Below are positions 42,901 to 51,150 of a DNA stretch of 64,000 nucleotides, one piece after another. The notes beneath the pieces were generated by a model, which was not told the origin of the DNA, made no database searches, and was given only the letters and a program-made list of their open reading frames with translations. Position 1 is the first letter of the stretch. Each line of letters opens with the position of its first letter. A program made the position numbers and the translations under genes. The stretch is taken from positions 496,001-560,000 of the forward strand of contig NZ_SLVB01000002.1 in assembly GCF_004341845.1 (NCBI RefSeq), written 5' to 3'. Origin of the DNA: Novosphingobium sp. PhB165. GTDB taxonomy: Bacteria; Pseudomonadota; Alphaproteobacteria; Sphingomonadales; Sphingomonadaceae.

Positions 42901-44428
42901 CTACGGCGCCTTGCCCAAGGGCAACGCAGTGGTATTCCTCAAGGCCGGCCAGTCGATCCCGGGGCTGACGCTGGCCCCGATCACCGGCCCTTCGGCCGCG
43001 GTTATGACCAACCCTGCCGATCCCACCGGCACGCTGCTGGTATTCATGGGCCGCAGCGACGGCGAACTGCGCCTTGCCACGGGCGCGGTGGCACTCGGAC
43101 GCGGCGTGTTCGGCGGCCAGCGCATGGCCTTCGACGGCGTTCGCATCCCGACCTGGTCGCGCTACGGCGCTCTGCGGTGGATCACCACCGATCATCCGGT
43201 CCAGCTTGGGCAGATCATGCCGGCCTATGCGCTGCAAGGCATGGGTTTCCGCCCCGGCACGCTGAGCGCCAGCTTCCGCGTCGCGCCTGACCTGTTCTTC
43301 TGGCCGCGTGAAGGCGGACGGTTGAATCTGGGCTACCGCTATCCGGTCGCGCAGTGGCTGGACAAGCGCGCCTCCCGCCTCGACGTGTCGCTCAACGGGC
43401 AGTACCTGAAGTCGCTGCCGTTGGGCTCGCGATGGTGGGAGGAACTGTTCGGTCAAAGCGGGGCCAAGAGCCAGGATTCCGACGCCTCGATCATCCTGCC
43501 GCGCTACAACCTGTTCGGCCAGAATGAGCTGACATTCGACTATAATCTGGTCATCGCCGACAAGAAGAAGTGCACCGGTACCCTGCCGGAGAACGTCCGC
43601 ACTTCGGTCGATCCCACCAGCACGATCGACTTCACTTCGGCCTACCACGCGATCCTCATGCCGGATCTTGCGACTTTCGCCGGTGCCGGTTTCCCCTTCA
43701 CCGTGGCGCCGGATCTTGGCGAGACCACCGTGGTCATGTCCGACAATCCCTTGCCCGCATCGGTAGAGGCATTCCTGGACCTGATGGGCCGGTTCGGGGA
43801 CTCGACCGGCGTGCCGGTGACGGCCGTCACCGTGACGTCGACAGTCGATGCCGAACAGCTTGCGGATCAGGACGTTCTGGTCGTCGGCCGCGCCGAACTG
43901 GCCGGGATTGGCAACTTGTTCTCCCGCGCGCCCGTGCGTTACGTGAACGGGCATCTCGAAGTCTCCCAGCGTTCACCGATGCAATATCTGACTGCATTTT
44001 TCGGCGGCACGCAGCGTGACGATCCGATGGCGGCGGCGCCGCTGGTCTTCAACTCGCGTGGGTTCTCGGGCATCGTCAGCTTCCGCTCGCCCTTCGCGTC
44101 GGACCGCACCGTGGTTGCCCTTCTGGCGGACAATGCGGCCGCACTCCCCCCGCTGGTCGATGGCATGGCGGACGTGAAGATCAACGCGTCGATCCAGGGC
44201 GATCTGGCGGTCACGCGCGGCGACGGCATGAGCAGCTTCGCGATCGGCGACCGCTATTGGACCGGGTCGTTGCCGATCTGGATGAAGATGGCCTACTGGT
44301 TCAGCCAGCGGCCGATGCTCATGGGGATCTGCGCGCTCGCGCTCGCCGTGATCCTTGCCGGACCAGCCTACTTCTACTTCCGCCGTCAGGCCCAGCGCCG
44401 CCTCGGCAACCCGGACGAAACCGCATGA
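39935..44428 (+). CDS. bcsAB: Fused cellulose synthase BcsA-BcsB
   Basis: 1497 residues as one uninterrupted frame, which is rare outside Komagataeibacter-like AcsAB. BcsA comprises residues ~1-720: N-terminal membrane segments, catalytic GT2 core with DD (172-173), DCD (220-222), TED (316-318) and QRIRW (354-358), more membrane segments, and a PilZ domain (RQARRDIR near 557-564 and DISMGGAG near 587-594) for c-di-GMP. A hydrophobic segment near 730-755 and an Ala/Pro linker lead into BcsB (ITSPIRLQGTQGEIGIPFGMRQDRVV, then two carbohydrate-binding and two flavodoxin-like parts) with a C-terminal anchor near 1465-1490. UDP-glucose is polymerised and exported to the periplasm. Confidence 0.95.
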   Translation: MSGKILPGRAFRYLAVVPIVLIAAMVVGVPLDTRAQWIFAAVAIAGTLVLRRWPGRKGSLALGLLAVLISTRYMFWRTTQTLAFGTLPEFLLGGGLYLAELYAWVILVLGFVQTSWPLDRPVIEPIGDPENWPTVDIYIPTYNESLGIVRNTVFAAMDLDYPADRYRVFILDDGKRAEFRAFAREAGCGYITRDSNLHAKAGNLNAAMGKTDGELIAIFDCDHVPTRAFLQLTVGWFQKDPRLALLQTPHHMYSPDPVQRNLAGVIEDMAGEGDLFYGPVQGGNDLWNAAFFCGSCAIIRREALMETNGFAGETVTEDAHTALKLQRTGWNTAYVSARLSAGLATERLVLHVGQRIRWARGMTQILRIDNPLFGRGLTWQQRLCYLNAMLHFQYPLPRIAFLTSPLAYLIFGLNIIQASASLIFAYAMPHLFCASASNLRTQGGDRRPFWGEVYETILAFHLVKPTLMTLFQPRKGKFNVTDKGSLLDRTYFDWAIVRPHLICIGLLVMGIVLAVVKWLFFPYMFNVQTDTLVLNAAWASFSLIILVAAVSVARETRQARRDIRIPVELPVTAYLTSGHVLAARTIDISMGGAGLSLPAGQPIQNLAVGHITMAMGDEVLSIPVETLRTSGNNVYVRFEQLDVLAGRHLVRAVMGRADAWQPSGPHEQVHGIRSLADIILVDMVTIKRMLRLNFAERRVMREQAALLAPVEPSDPFHPQDSTPGSAKAPKRPFRRVAKAAALVAALGLGLATMVFSTREVHAAPVPAAKAATKPAAPADPASAAPASAPGGIAERLTLKDMRITSPIRLQGTQGEIGIPFGMRQDRVVTSAVLTLQMAWSPQMLDDMSHLVVIVNGEVVQTLPLTRGDAGGQVLRIPINPALFLPGDNQLNLRLVGHYARDCEDPFNSVLWANISNVRSWIDFNYQPLAFGPDLARLPLPFFDKGQNAPLRMPFVYAGTPHKGELEASAATASWLGAMASYRRFSFKPVYGALPKGNAVVFLKAGQSIPGLTLAPITGPSAAVMTNPADPTGTLLVFMGRSDGELRLATGAVALGRGVFGGQRMAFDGVRIPTWSRYGALRWITTDHPVQLGQIMPAYALQGMGFRPGTLSASFRVAPDLFFWPREGGRLNLGYRYPVAQWLDKRASRLDVSLNGQYLKSLPLGSRWWEELFGQSGAKSQDSDASIILPRYNLFGQNELTFDYNLVIADKKKCTGTLPENVRTSVDPTSTIDFTSAYHAILMPDLATFAGAGFPFTVAPDLGETTVVMSDNPLPASVEAFLDLMGRFGDSTGVPVTAVTVTSTVDAEQLADQDVLVVGRAELAGIGNLFSRAPVRYVNGHLEVSQRSPMQYLTAFFGGTQRDDPMAAAPLVFNSRGFSGIVSFRSPFASDRTVVALLADNAAALPPLVDGMADVKINASIQGDLAVTRGDGMSSFAIGDRYWTGSLPIWMKMAYWFSQRPMLMGICALALAVILAGPAYFYFRRQAQRRLGNPDETA

Positions 44429-47400
44429 TGTCTGCGACGAAGAGCCTGCGCCTCACCGGGCTTGCTTTGCTGCTGAGCGTGGCACCAATCGGCCTCGGCG
44501 CCGGTACGGGCGTGGCAGTTGCAGAGACGGCCGGCGTCGCGGCGCTGTTGCAGCAGGCCAAGTACTGGCGCTCGAAAGGGCGAGAGGATCTGGCCCAGCA
44601 AGCGCTGCGCCGCGCGCGCGCAATCGATCCAAACAATCCGGACGTGCTCGCGGCGATGAGGAGTGCACCCGCACGTCCGGCTCCCGCAGCGCCGCCGCCA
44701 CCGCCACCGCCACCGCCACGCAACGCGGTCCCGACGCCGCCACGGGCAACGGCGCCAGCCACGCCCACGCCTCCCCCCGCGCAGCGCAAACCCGCCCCGG
44801 CACCCACACCGCCGAGCCCCGCCGTGACGGCTGCGAACCGTGGTGGGCAGGCACGCGTCGCCGGCTTCGCCGCGCTCGACAAGGGCGATCTTGTGGGCGC
44901 CTCCAGCCAGTTCGAGCGGGCGCTGGCGATCAATTCCCGCGATCCCGATGCGCTTGGCGGCCTCGGCATCGTGCGGCTGCGACAGAGCCGTTTCGCGGAA
45001 TCGGCCAACCTGCTCGATCAGGCCTCACGCCTCGGTCGTTCGGAACAATGGGCGCAGGGCCTCACCTCGGCGCGATTTTTCGCGGGACTTCAGGACGCGC
45101 GCGACACTCTGGCACGCGGAGATGCCGCTGGAGCACAGCAGAAGGCCGAGGCGCTTGTCCATTCCGGCTATGCGCAACCGGCGCCCGCGCTGGAACTGCT
45201 GGCGGACATCTATGAGCAGCAAGGCCGCCACGCCGACGCGGCGGATCTCTACCGGCAGGCCAGCCAGGGCGGCGGCGCTACCGACGACAAACGCCTGCAA
45301 CTGCGCGCGGCACGCAGCCGGGCCATGGCGGCGGCGGCCAATGGCGACGATCTGGGTGCTATCCGCGAATTCCAGGCCGGGCTCGTGCTCGATCCCGAAG
45401 ATCCATGGATCCGCTACGAATTCGCGCAATTCAATCTGAAACGCGGCCGCATTCCTGAGACCGAGGCGCTGGTGCGCTCGCTGGTCAACAAGGGCCAGCC
45501 CGACGCGCTCTACGCCGCCGCGCTGATCAATGCAGACATGGGGCGTCCGACAGAGGCCGCCCGCCTGATCGACCTGATCCCCGAAACCCAGCGAACTGCG
45601 CCGATGCGTAGCTTCGCCGTAAGCGTGAAAACCGACGAGGCGATTGCACGCGCGAAGGCGCTGGCAGCGGCAGGCCAATCCGCACAAGCGCTGAACTCGC
45701 TGCGGGAACTCGGCGGGATGAGCGGTATTCCGGCGGGCAAGCAGGCGGCCATCGCCAATGCCCTTTACGAGTTGGGCGATACCGCCGGTGCCAGCGCGGT
45801 CGCGGAAAACGCGATGCGTGGGCAGATTACCAGCGTGGAGGACTATGAGGGCCTGATCGGCACCTTGGCGCGCGTCGGCCGTGACGATCTGGCGCGTGAA
45901 GCGCTGGAGCGCGCCGGCGCATTGGCGGGCAATTCTCCGGAAGGTCAGCGCGCCTATGCCCGGATGAATGCCTCGCTGATGGTCTCGCAGGCCGATCACG
46001 CGCGGCTCGAAGGGCGCTACGCCGATTCCTTCGACATTTTGCAATCGGCCTGGAGCGCCTCACCCGATAGCACCGATGTGCTGACCGGTCTCGCCCGGCT
46101 CTATCAGACCGGCGGCATGTCCGCCCGCGCCGCGCAGACCTGGCAACTGGTGTTGGCCCGCAAGCCCGGCGACCGCGACGCCCTGCTCGGTCTTGCCGAA
46201 ACGGCACAGGCGGCCGGCGATGGCGAACTGTCGCGCAAGGCGCAGGCCGATGTGCTGCGCGCTTTCCCGCAGGACTACGAAGTGCGCATGACGCTGGCGC
46301 GGGTCGAACAGGCCCGAGGCGACAACCGCGCCGCTGCCCGCATGCTCAGGGATGCTCGCGATCTCTATGTCGCGCAGCAGGGTTCCGCCAATGCGCTGGC
46401 CGGGGGAAATCCCTTTGGCACGACGGGCCCTGCAGGTTCGGCCAATCCGTTCCGCAATCAGGCGGCAGCAGCGCCGCAACCGGTCAATCCCTTTGCGCTC
46501 GGTTCGGGCACGCGGCTACCGTCGGGCACGGTCGCGGCATCTTCGCCCATGCCGATGGCACCGTCCGCCCCCATGGCGGGCCCCAGCACCGTGGCTTATG
46601 CCAGCCCCGCTTATGGCGCGGGTTCCGTAAGCGCGGCGCCGACCTCCAACTTCCCGGTGAGCGCACCGCCCTCCATTGCCGTGCCGGGCGATCCGGTCAT
46701 GGCGCAGATCCAGTCGAAGCTTGCGGCACTGACACAGGAAACTGGCCCGCGCGCCGATATCGAGACCGGCTATCGCCAGCGTTCCGGCGAAAAGGGCCTG
46801 AGCCGTCTGGATGAGATCAAGGGCTCCGCGCGCCTGTCAACCGACGTGCTCGGCGGCCGGGTCTACGGGAAAGTGGAAGCGACGGTGATCGACGCCGGCT
46901 CTCCCAGCAAGTCCGGGCAGGCCCGCTTCGGCCAGAACGCCACGGTGGAGGCCGCGAATATCGTCTCCCAGACCGAGGCCGTGTTTACCGGCCCGGGCAG
47001 TGTCAACGATTCAGGCGCCGCCGTCTCGATCGGCTACGAGAGCGATCTCGCTCAGGGCGAAGTCGGCACGACGCCGATCGGCATGGGCAAGACCAAGGTC
47101 GCCTTCCACGCCGCCGTCACCCCGAAGATAGACGACAGCCTGCGCGCCAGTGCCATGATCGAACGCAAGCCGGTTACCGACAGCGTGCTGTCCTACGCCG
47201 GTACTGTCGACCCGGTGACCAAGGCGCGTTGGGGCCAGGTGATGCGCACGGCCTTCGCCGCCGGGCTTTCCTATGACCACGACGGCAGCGGTGTTTACGG
47301 CGAGGGGCGGTACTATCGTTTCGACGGCACCAAGGTCGTTCGCAACGACGGGTTCGAGGCCAATGTCGGCGGTTACCTGCGAACTTACGCGACGCCGCGA

Positions 47401-47856
47401 GGGACCCTGACGGTCGGCCTCAACGTGAACTATCAGGCCTACGACAAGAGCCAGAACTACTTCACCTGGGGCAATGGCGGCTATTTCAGCCCGCAAAGCT
47501 TCATCAGCGTGGGCTTCCCGGTCAACTACACCTTCCAGGACGAGCGCTTCGATTTGCGCGCCTCGTTCACGCCCGGCTTCCAGAGCTACAGCCAGGACGC
47601 CAGTCCGCTCTATCCGAACGATCCCGTGCTTCAGTCCCAGCTCGATGCCTACAAGCTGGCCGATAACGACGTACGTGCCTATTACGATGAAACCAGCAAG
47701 ACCGGCTTTGCGCTTTCGGCGCTGCTCTCGCTTTACTACAAGGTTACGCCGACAACCCGCATCGGCGGTGAAGCGAGCTATAATACCTTCGGAAGTTATG
47801 ATGAGTTCCGTAGCGTGTTCGGCGTGAGGCAGAACTTCGGGAGCACCGGCAGATGA
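44425..47856 (+). CDS. bcsC: Cellulose synthase outer-membrane channel BcsC
   Basis: About 1143 residues. ATG 44425 overlaps the bcsAB stop (ATGA). A signal peptide is followed by TPR repeats through ~residue 650 (for example LARVGRDDLAREALERAGALAG), interrupted early by a Pro-rich linker (PPPPPPPPPP and PTPP repeats) near residues 85-140. A second linker near 665-750 contains three NPF motifs. The last ~330 residues are a beta-barrel rich in Gly/Tyr strands (GYESDLAQGEVG, YKVTPTTRIGGEASYNTFGSYDEFRSVFGVRQ). BcsC guides the glucan through the periplasm and outer membrane. The start of bcsD overlaps its stop by 4 bases. Confidence 0.94.
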   Translation: MMSATKSLRLTGLALLLSVAPIGLGAGTGVAVAETAGVAALLQQAKYWRSKGREDLAQQALRRARAIDPNNPDVLAAMRSAPARPAPAAPPPPPPPPPRNAVPTPPRATAPATPTPPPAQRKPAPAPTPPSPAVTAANRGGQARVAGFAALDKGDLVGASSQFERALAINSRDPDALGGLGIVRLRQSRFAESANLLDQASRLGRSEQWAQGLTSARFFAGLQDARDTLARGDAAGAQQKAEALVHSGYAQPAPALELLADIYEQQGRHADAADLYRQASQGGGATDDKRLQLRAARSRAMAAAANGDDLGAIREFQAGLVLDPEDPWIRYEFAQFNLKRGRIPETEALVRSLVNKGQPDALYAAALINADMGRPTEAARLIDLIPETQRTAPMRSFAVSVKTDEAIARAKALAAAGQSAQALNSLRELGGMSGIPAGKQAAIANALYELGDTAGASAVAENAMRGQITSVEDYEGLIGTLARVGRDDLAREALERAGALAGNSPEGQRAYARMNASLMVSQADHARLEGRYADSFDILQSAWSASPDSTDVLTGLARLYQTGGMSARAAQTWQLVLARKPGDRDALLGLAETAQAAGDGELSRKAQADVLRAFPQDYEVRMTLARVEQARGDNRAAARMLRDARDLYVAQQGSANALAGGNPFGTTGPAGSANPFRNQAAAAPQPVNPFALGSGTRLPSGTVAASSPMPMAPSAPMAGPSTVAYASPAYGAGSVSAAPTSNFPVSAPPSIAVPGDPVMAQIQSKLAALTQETGPRADIETGYRQRSGEKGLSRLDEIKGSARLSTDVLGGRVYGKVEATVIDAGSPSKSGQARFGQNATVEAANIVSQTEAVFTGPGSVNDSGAAVSIGYESDLAQGEVGTTPIGMGKTKVAFHAAVTPKIDDSLRASAMIERKPVTDSVLSYAGTVDPVTKARWGQVMRTAFAAGLSYDHDGSGVYGEGRYYRFDGTKVVRNDGFEANVGGYLRTYATPRGTLTVGLNVNYQAYDKSQNYFTWGNGGYFSPQSFISVGFPVNYTFQDERFDLRASFTPGFQSYSQDASPLYPNDPVLQSQLDAYKLADNDVRAYYDETSKTGFALSALLSLYYKVTPTTRIGGEASYNTFGSYDEFRSVFGVRQNFGSTGR
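44695..44718 (+). repeat. CCGCCA hexanucleotide microsatellite in bcsC
   Basis: Four perfect CCGCCA units encoding Pro-Pro pairs in the first linker of BcsC, flanked by further CCG/CCA-rich bases. Unit number could change by slippage without shifting the frame, altering linker length. Confidence 0.8.
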
Positions 47857-48314
47857 AGTTCCAGGCATTTCCATCCCCCCGGCACGAAGGGGACCTGACC
47901 GGCGTGGGCGGCCTTGCGCTGCTGGCGACGATGACAGCCGCCGAAGTGGGCGAAAGCGCGCCCGCCGGGCAGGCGCGCGCGTTCTTCGTGGCGATCGGCC
48001 GCCGCATGGCCACGCTCGTCCCGCTGGAGGACGTCAGCGACGTGGCAGCGCTGCAATCGCGGATAAACGGTTTCTGGCAAGACCTTGACTGGGGCGAAAT
48101 TGAGCTTGTGGTCGGCGAGGACGCGATTACGGTGCGCCACGTGCACTTGCCGGAGCCGGTCGTGCCCGACTTGCGCCATTCGTGGCAGGCCATGCTGCTG
48201 GGGGTTCTGGAAGGCGCCTATGACGCGTGGTTCCGGGCGCTGGGAAGCGGTGAGGCCCTGCGCACGGTGGCCGTCTGGAAGGACGATCTGCTCGAAGTGC
48301 GTCACGGACGCTGA
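47853..48314 (+). CDS. bcsD: Cellulose synthase subunit D
   Basis: 153 residues, the size of AxCesD (156). The sequence has the BcsD family order: FRAFFVAIGRRMA-like core (ARAFFVAIGRRMATLVP), INGFWQDLDWGEIEL, DAITVRHVHLP and WFRALGSG. BcsD forms an octameric ring in the periplasm that bundles four glucan chains into crystalline cellulose in Komagataeibacter. Its presence with a fused BcsAB marks a type I operon making ordered cellulose. The start overlaps bcsC by 4 bases (ATGA). No signal peptide is visible, as is usual in the family. Confidence 0.9.
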   Translation: MKFQAFPSPRHEGDLTGVGGLALLATMTAAEVGESAPAGQARAFFVAIGRRMATLVPLEDVSDVAALQSRINGFWQDLDWGEIELVVGEDAITVRHVHLPEPVVPDLRHSWQAMLLGVLEGAYDAWFRALGSGEALRTVAVWKDDLLEVRHGR

Positions 48315-48332
48315 ACGAGGATTAGACCGACG

Positions 48333-49373
48333 ATGGCTAGCGACGAGACGTTCCGAGGACCGCGCATCGACCGCAGGAAGTTCACCCTGGCCGCGATGCT
48401 GACGCTGACCGCAGCCTGCAACGGCGGCGCCCAAAGCCGCACCCCCGGCCGCCCGGCAACCTGGAGCAGCTATCGCGAGCTGTTCCTTTCGCAGGACGGC
48501 CGCATCGTCGATACCGGCAACAAGGGCGTCAGCCACAGCGAGGGCCAGAGCTACGGGCTGGCATTCGCGCTCGACGCCGGAGACCGCGAGGCGTTCGACC
48601 GGATCGCCAAGTGGACCCGCGAGCACCTCGCCCGCCCCGACGTGGCGCTTCATTCCTGGCGCTTTGACCCTACCGCCGCCAATCCGGTGGCTGATCGCAA
48701 CAATGCGACCGACGGCGATATCATCATCGCCTGGGCGCTCGGCCTTGCCGGTCAGCGCTGGAATCACCCGGAATACACCGCCCGCGCGGCCGAGATCCGC
48801 GCCGCGATCGCCAGCCACTGCGTGATCGAGCGCTACGGCCGCAAGCTCTTGCTGCCCGGCATCGAAGGTTTCGTGACCGACGCGGGAGTTACGCTCAATT
48901 CCTCATACTTCGTCTGGCCCGCGCTCGACGCGTTCGCGCTGATCGACGGCCAACAGTCATGGGCGCCGATCATCGCCGACTGCGAGGCGATTGCGAAGCT
49001 TGCCCGCTTCGGGACTCGCCATTTGCCGGTGGACTGGATGAGGATTACAGGGCCCTCCCAGCTCGCCCCGGCGCCCGACAAGCCGCCGCGCTTCGGATAT
49101 GACGCGATCCGGGTGCCACTTTGGGCGTCATTGGGCGGGCGTCCGGCGCTCGTGGACGATGTCGATGCGTACTGGCGTTCCAGCACGGCCGCCGGTCGCC
49201 CGATCCCCGCGTGGATCGACGTGATGAGCGGTGAAGAGGCGCCCTACGCGATTTCGAGCGGCGGCGCAGCGGTGGCCAGTCTGCTGCTCGGGACACAAAA
49301 ACCAGCGATCCTGGCCGACGATTACTATTCGGCATCGCTCCAGTTGTTGAGCGGCCTGCATCTCGTTCGATAG
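48333..49373 (+). CDS. bcsZ: GH8 endoglucanase BcsZ, putative lipoprotein or secreted
   Basis: 346 residues. A basic N-terminus (RKFTLAAMLTLTAAC) gives a lipobox near Cys 30, so it may be an outer-membrane lipoprotein rather than a free periplasmic enzyme. GH8 motifs are present: VDTGNKGVSHSEGQSYGLAFAL (catalytic acid Glu), ATDGDIIIAWALGLAG (second acidic residues), and FVTDAGVTLNSSYFVWPAL. BcsZ trims cellulose and is needed for proper export. It is last in the operon, 18 bases after bcsD, and followed by a strong terminator hairpin. Confidence 0.92.
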   Translation: MASDETFRGPRIDRRKFTLAAMLTLTAACNGGAQSRTPGRPATWSSYRELFLSQDGRIVDTGNKGVSHSEGQSYGLAFALDAGDREAFDRIAKWTREHLARPDVALHSWRFDPTAANPVADRNNATDGDIIIAWALGLAGQRWNHPEYTARAAEIRAAIASHCVIERYGRKLLLPGIEGFVTDAGVTLNSSYFVWPALDAFALIDGQQSWAPIIADCEAIAKLARFGTRHLPVDWMRITGPSQLAPAPDKPPRFGYDAIRVPLWASLGGRPALVDDVDAYWRSSTAAGRPIPAWIDVMSGEEAPYAISSGGAAVASLLLGTQKPAILADDYYSASLQLLSGLHLVR

Positions 49374-49397
49374 GCGGCAACGGCCGCAAGCAAACCG

Positions 49398-49431
49398 AAA
49401 GGGCGCGGCTCCGCTTGGAACCGCGCCCTTT
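49398..49431. terminator. Bidirectional terminator between bcsZ and ohr
   Basis: AAAGGGCGCGG (49398-49408) pairs with CCGCGCCCTTT (49421-49431), followed by T on the plus strand and preceded by A, so the hairpin serves both convergent transcripts. Confidence 0.8.
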
Positions 49432-49451
49432 TCGTTGCGCATTGGCGCCGA

Positions 49452-49880
49452 TCAGGCGACCGAAAGCGCCACTTCGACATTGCCGCGAATGGCGTGGCTA
49501 TAGGGGCAGATCGTGTCGGCCTCGGCAACCAGAGCTTCGGCGGCCGCGCGGTCCACGCCGGGCAGCGAGGCCTTCAGCTCGGCGGTCAGGCCGAAGCCCT
49601 TGTCGCTGCGCGGACCGATGCCGATCGTGACATTGACGCTGGCGTCGGCAGGAACGCGGGGCAGCGACTTGTCCTGCGCAGCGGCGAACTTCATCGCGCC
49701 GAGGAAACAGGCTGCGTAGCCCGAGGCGAAGAGTTGTTCGGGGTTGTTGCCCTCGCCATTACCGCCGAGTTCCTTCGCTGTGCCGAGCGTAACGGCGAAG
49801 CTGCCGTCATCGGTGGCAGCCTGGCCGTCGCGGCCGCCGGTAGCCGTGGCGCTGGTCTTGTAGAGAGGGGTGATGGACAT
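49452..49880 (-). CDS. ohr: Organic hydroperoxide resistance protein Ohr
   Basis: 142 residues. The ATG at 49880 is preferred over the ATG two codons earlier because AAAGGA is better spaced. The OsmC/Ohr catalytic Cys pair is present in SGYAACFLGA and ADTICPYSHAIRGNVEV, with NPEQLFASGYAACF the conserved stretch and Arg in the early part. Ohr reduces organic and lipid hydroperoxides with lipoylated partners as electron source. The divergent ohrR gene and a pair of AT-rich palindromes between them make the usual OhrR-controlled module. Function is essentially certain by family. Confidence 0.94.
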   Translation of the reverse strand: MSITPLYKTSATATGGRDGQAATDDGSFAVTLGTAKELGGNGEGNNPEQLFASGYAACFLGAMKFAAAQDKSLPRVPADASVNVTIGIGPRSDKGFGLTAELKASLPGVDRAAAEALVAEADTICPYSHAIRGNVEVALSVA

Positions 49881-49926
49881 CGTCATTTTCCTTTCGAGAG
49901 ATGGGGGATATTTGATCGTTAGTGAA

Positions 49927-49945
49927 TTAATCGTGTGCGATCTAA
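49927..49945. promoter_or_regulatory. Upstream OhrR-like operator half
   Basis: TTAATCGTGTGCGATCTAA, symmetric as ATCG(TGTG)CGAT, lies in the ohr/ohrR spacer. A second, more perfect copy is 37 bases further at 49983-49998. Confidence 0.5.
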
Positions 49946-49982
49946 ATGCATTCCCATCGACGCAGTGTCAACCCTTGCGATT

Positions 49983-49998
49983 AAATCGCGTGCGATTT
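49983..49998. promoter_or_regulatory. Second OhrR-like operator
   Basis: AAATCGCGTGCGATTT has perfect 7-base arms (AAATCGC/GCGATTT) around GT. It lies 12 bases before the ohrR ATG at 50010. With the site at 49927 it likely binds two OhrR dimers and silences both genes. Confidence 0.6.
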
Positions 49999-50009
49999 AT
50001 ATTCACGGC

Positions 50010-50471
50010 ATGACCCAGCCATCCCTCTCGACCGCCCCCCCACGCAGCGATCCCTTCGAGGATTTCCTGTGCTTTTCCGTCTATTCGACCGGCCTGGCGT
50101 TCAATCGCATCTACAAGCCGCTGCTCGATCGGCTGGGCCTGACCTATCTTCAGTACCTTGCCCTGATCGCCCTCACCCGCCGCGATGGTCAGACCGTGAG
50201 CGAACTGGGCGAGAGTCTCTTCCTCGAATCGAACACGCTCACGCCGCTTATCAAGCGACTCGAGGCGGCGGGTTTCGTAACCCGCACACGTGACAGCGCG
50301 GATGAGCGCGTGGTGCGCGTGACGCTCACCGACAAGGGCCGCGAGACCATGGAGGAAGCGCGCTGTGTGCCGCAGGAAGTGCTCGCCGCGACCGGGCTCT
50401 CGATAGCCGAACTCTCCCGACTGAACGAGGAGCTGAAAGTCCTGCGCGGGAATCTGCGAACTTCGGGGTGA
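50010..50471 (+). CDS. ohrR: MarR-family peroxide-sensing regulator OhrR
   Basis: 153 residues from ATG 50010; the upstream GTG would put codons across the operator. The MarR winged helix is clear (YLALIALTRRDGQTVSELGESLFLESNTLTPLIKRLEAAGFVTRTRD and DERVVRVTLTDKGRE). A single early Cys in EDFLCFSVYST near residue 22 matches the reactive Cys of OhrR that is oxidised by organic peroxides, releasing DNA. It is divergent from ohr with two operator-like sites in the spacer, and convergent with the TetR gene three bases away. The regulatory target is ohr. Confidence 0.93.
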   Translation: MTQPSLSTAPPRSDPFEDFLCFSVYSTGLAFNRIYKPLLDRLGLTYLQYLALIALTRRDGQTVSELGESLFLESNTLTPLIKRLEAAGFVTRTRDSADERVVRVTLTDKGRETMEEARCVPQEVLAATGLSIAELSRLNEELKVLRGNLRTSG

Positions 50472-50474
50472 CCT

Positions 50475-51137
50475 TTACGGGTTCCGCTGGCAATAGGCGC
50501 GAACGATCGCGACAGCCTGTTCCCGGCGCCGCGCGGCAGCGGTTTCGCTCGCCATGTCGACATCGAATATCGCGCCGAAGGTGTAGCGGTTGGAGATGAA
50601 GTAGAAGGCCAGCGCGCTGATCGTCATATGCAGATCGATCGGGTCAATACCTGACCGGAAGCTGCCATCGGCAACACCGCGCGCGATCAGCGCCGCCGTC
50701 TTGGGCAGGACCAGTTCGTTCCGCGCCTCCACGACCGAGGCGATATGCGGGCCGTGGCGCATGTTCTCGTCCATCACCAGCCTGACGAGTTCGGGATGGT
50801 GGAAGTGATAATCGAACGTGAGCGCCGTCAGCCGGTCGAGCGCGGCTAGCGGCGACATGTCATCAAGCCCCGCCTCGAGTTCGGCCGAGCGAATGCCGCG
50901 ATAAGCCTCGGTCAGGACTGCCCGGTAGAGCCCTTCCTTGCTGCCGAAATGATAGTAGATCATCCGCTTGGATGTCGCGGTGGCCGCAGCTATCTCATCG
51001 ACGCGCGCGCCCGCGAAGCCCTTGTCCGCGAAATGGGCGGTGGCGATGGCGATGATCTCGCGCCGGTTGCGCTCGGTGAACCCGGTGTCCTGCATCGCCT
51101 GCGCTATGGGACCTCGATCCCTCAAGAGCAACGGCAT
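50475..51137 (-). CDS. TetR-family regulator at end of the glucose dehydrogenase operon
   Basis: 220 residues from ATG 51137 (206 from ATG 51095; neither has a strong ribosome site). The helix-turn-helix is GARVDEIAAATATSKRMIYYHFGSKEGLYRAVL, typical TetR with the YYHFGSKE motif. The C-terminal domain has a conserved HHPELVRLVMDENMRHG. It lies 13 bases after the OprB gene and on the same strand as the PQQ dehydrogenase, so it is likely the last gene of that operon and may regulate it. The inverted repeat at 55122-55171 ahead of the dehydrogenase is a candidate site. Ligand is unknown. Confidence 0.88.
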   Translation of the reverse strand: MPLLLRDRGPIAQAMQDTGFTERNRREIIAIATAHFADKGFAGARVDEIAAATATSKRMIYYHFGSKEGLYRAVLTEAYRGIRSAELEAGLDDMSPLAALDRLTALTFDYHFHHPELVRLVMDENMRHGPHIASVVEARNELVLPKTAALIARGVADGSFRSGIDPIDLHMTISALAFYFISNRYTFGAIFDVDMASETAAARRREQAVAIVRAYCQRNP

Positions 51138-51150
51138 TGCTGGTGCCGGA

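Noticed and set aside
42278..43954. 558-codon minus-strand frame opposite the BcsB half
   Set aside because: No family features; same explanation as a shadow of a long GC-rich gene.
44690..44830. Repeats in bcsC as a CRISPR-like array
   Set aside because: Units are 6 bases, in frame and encode proline; no spacers.
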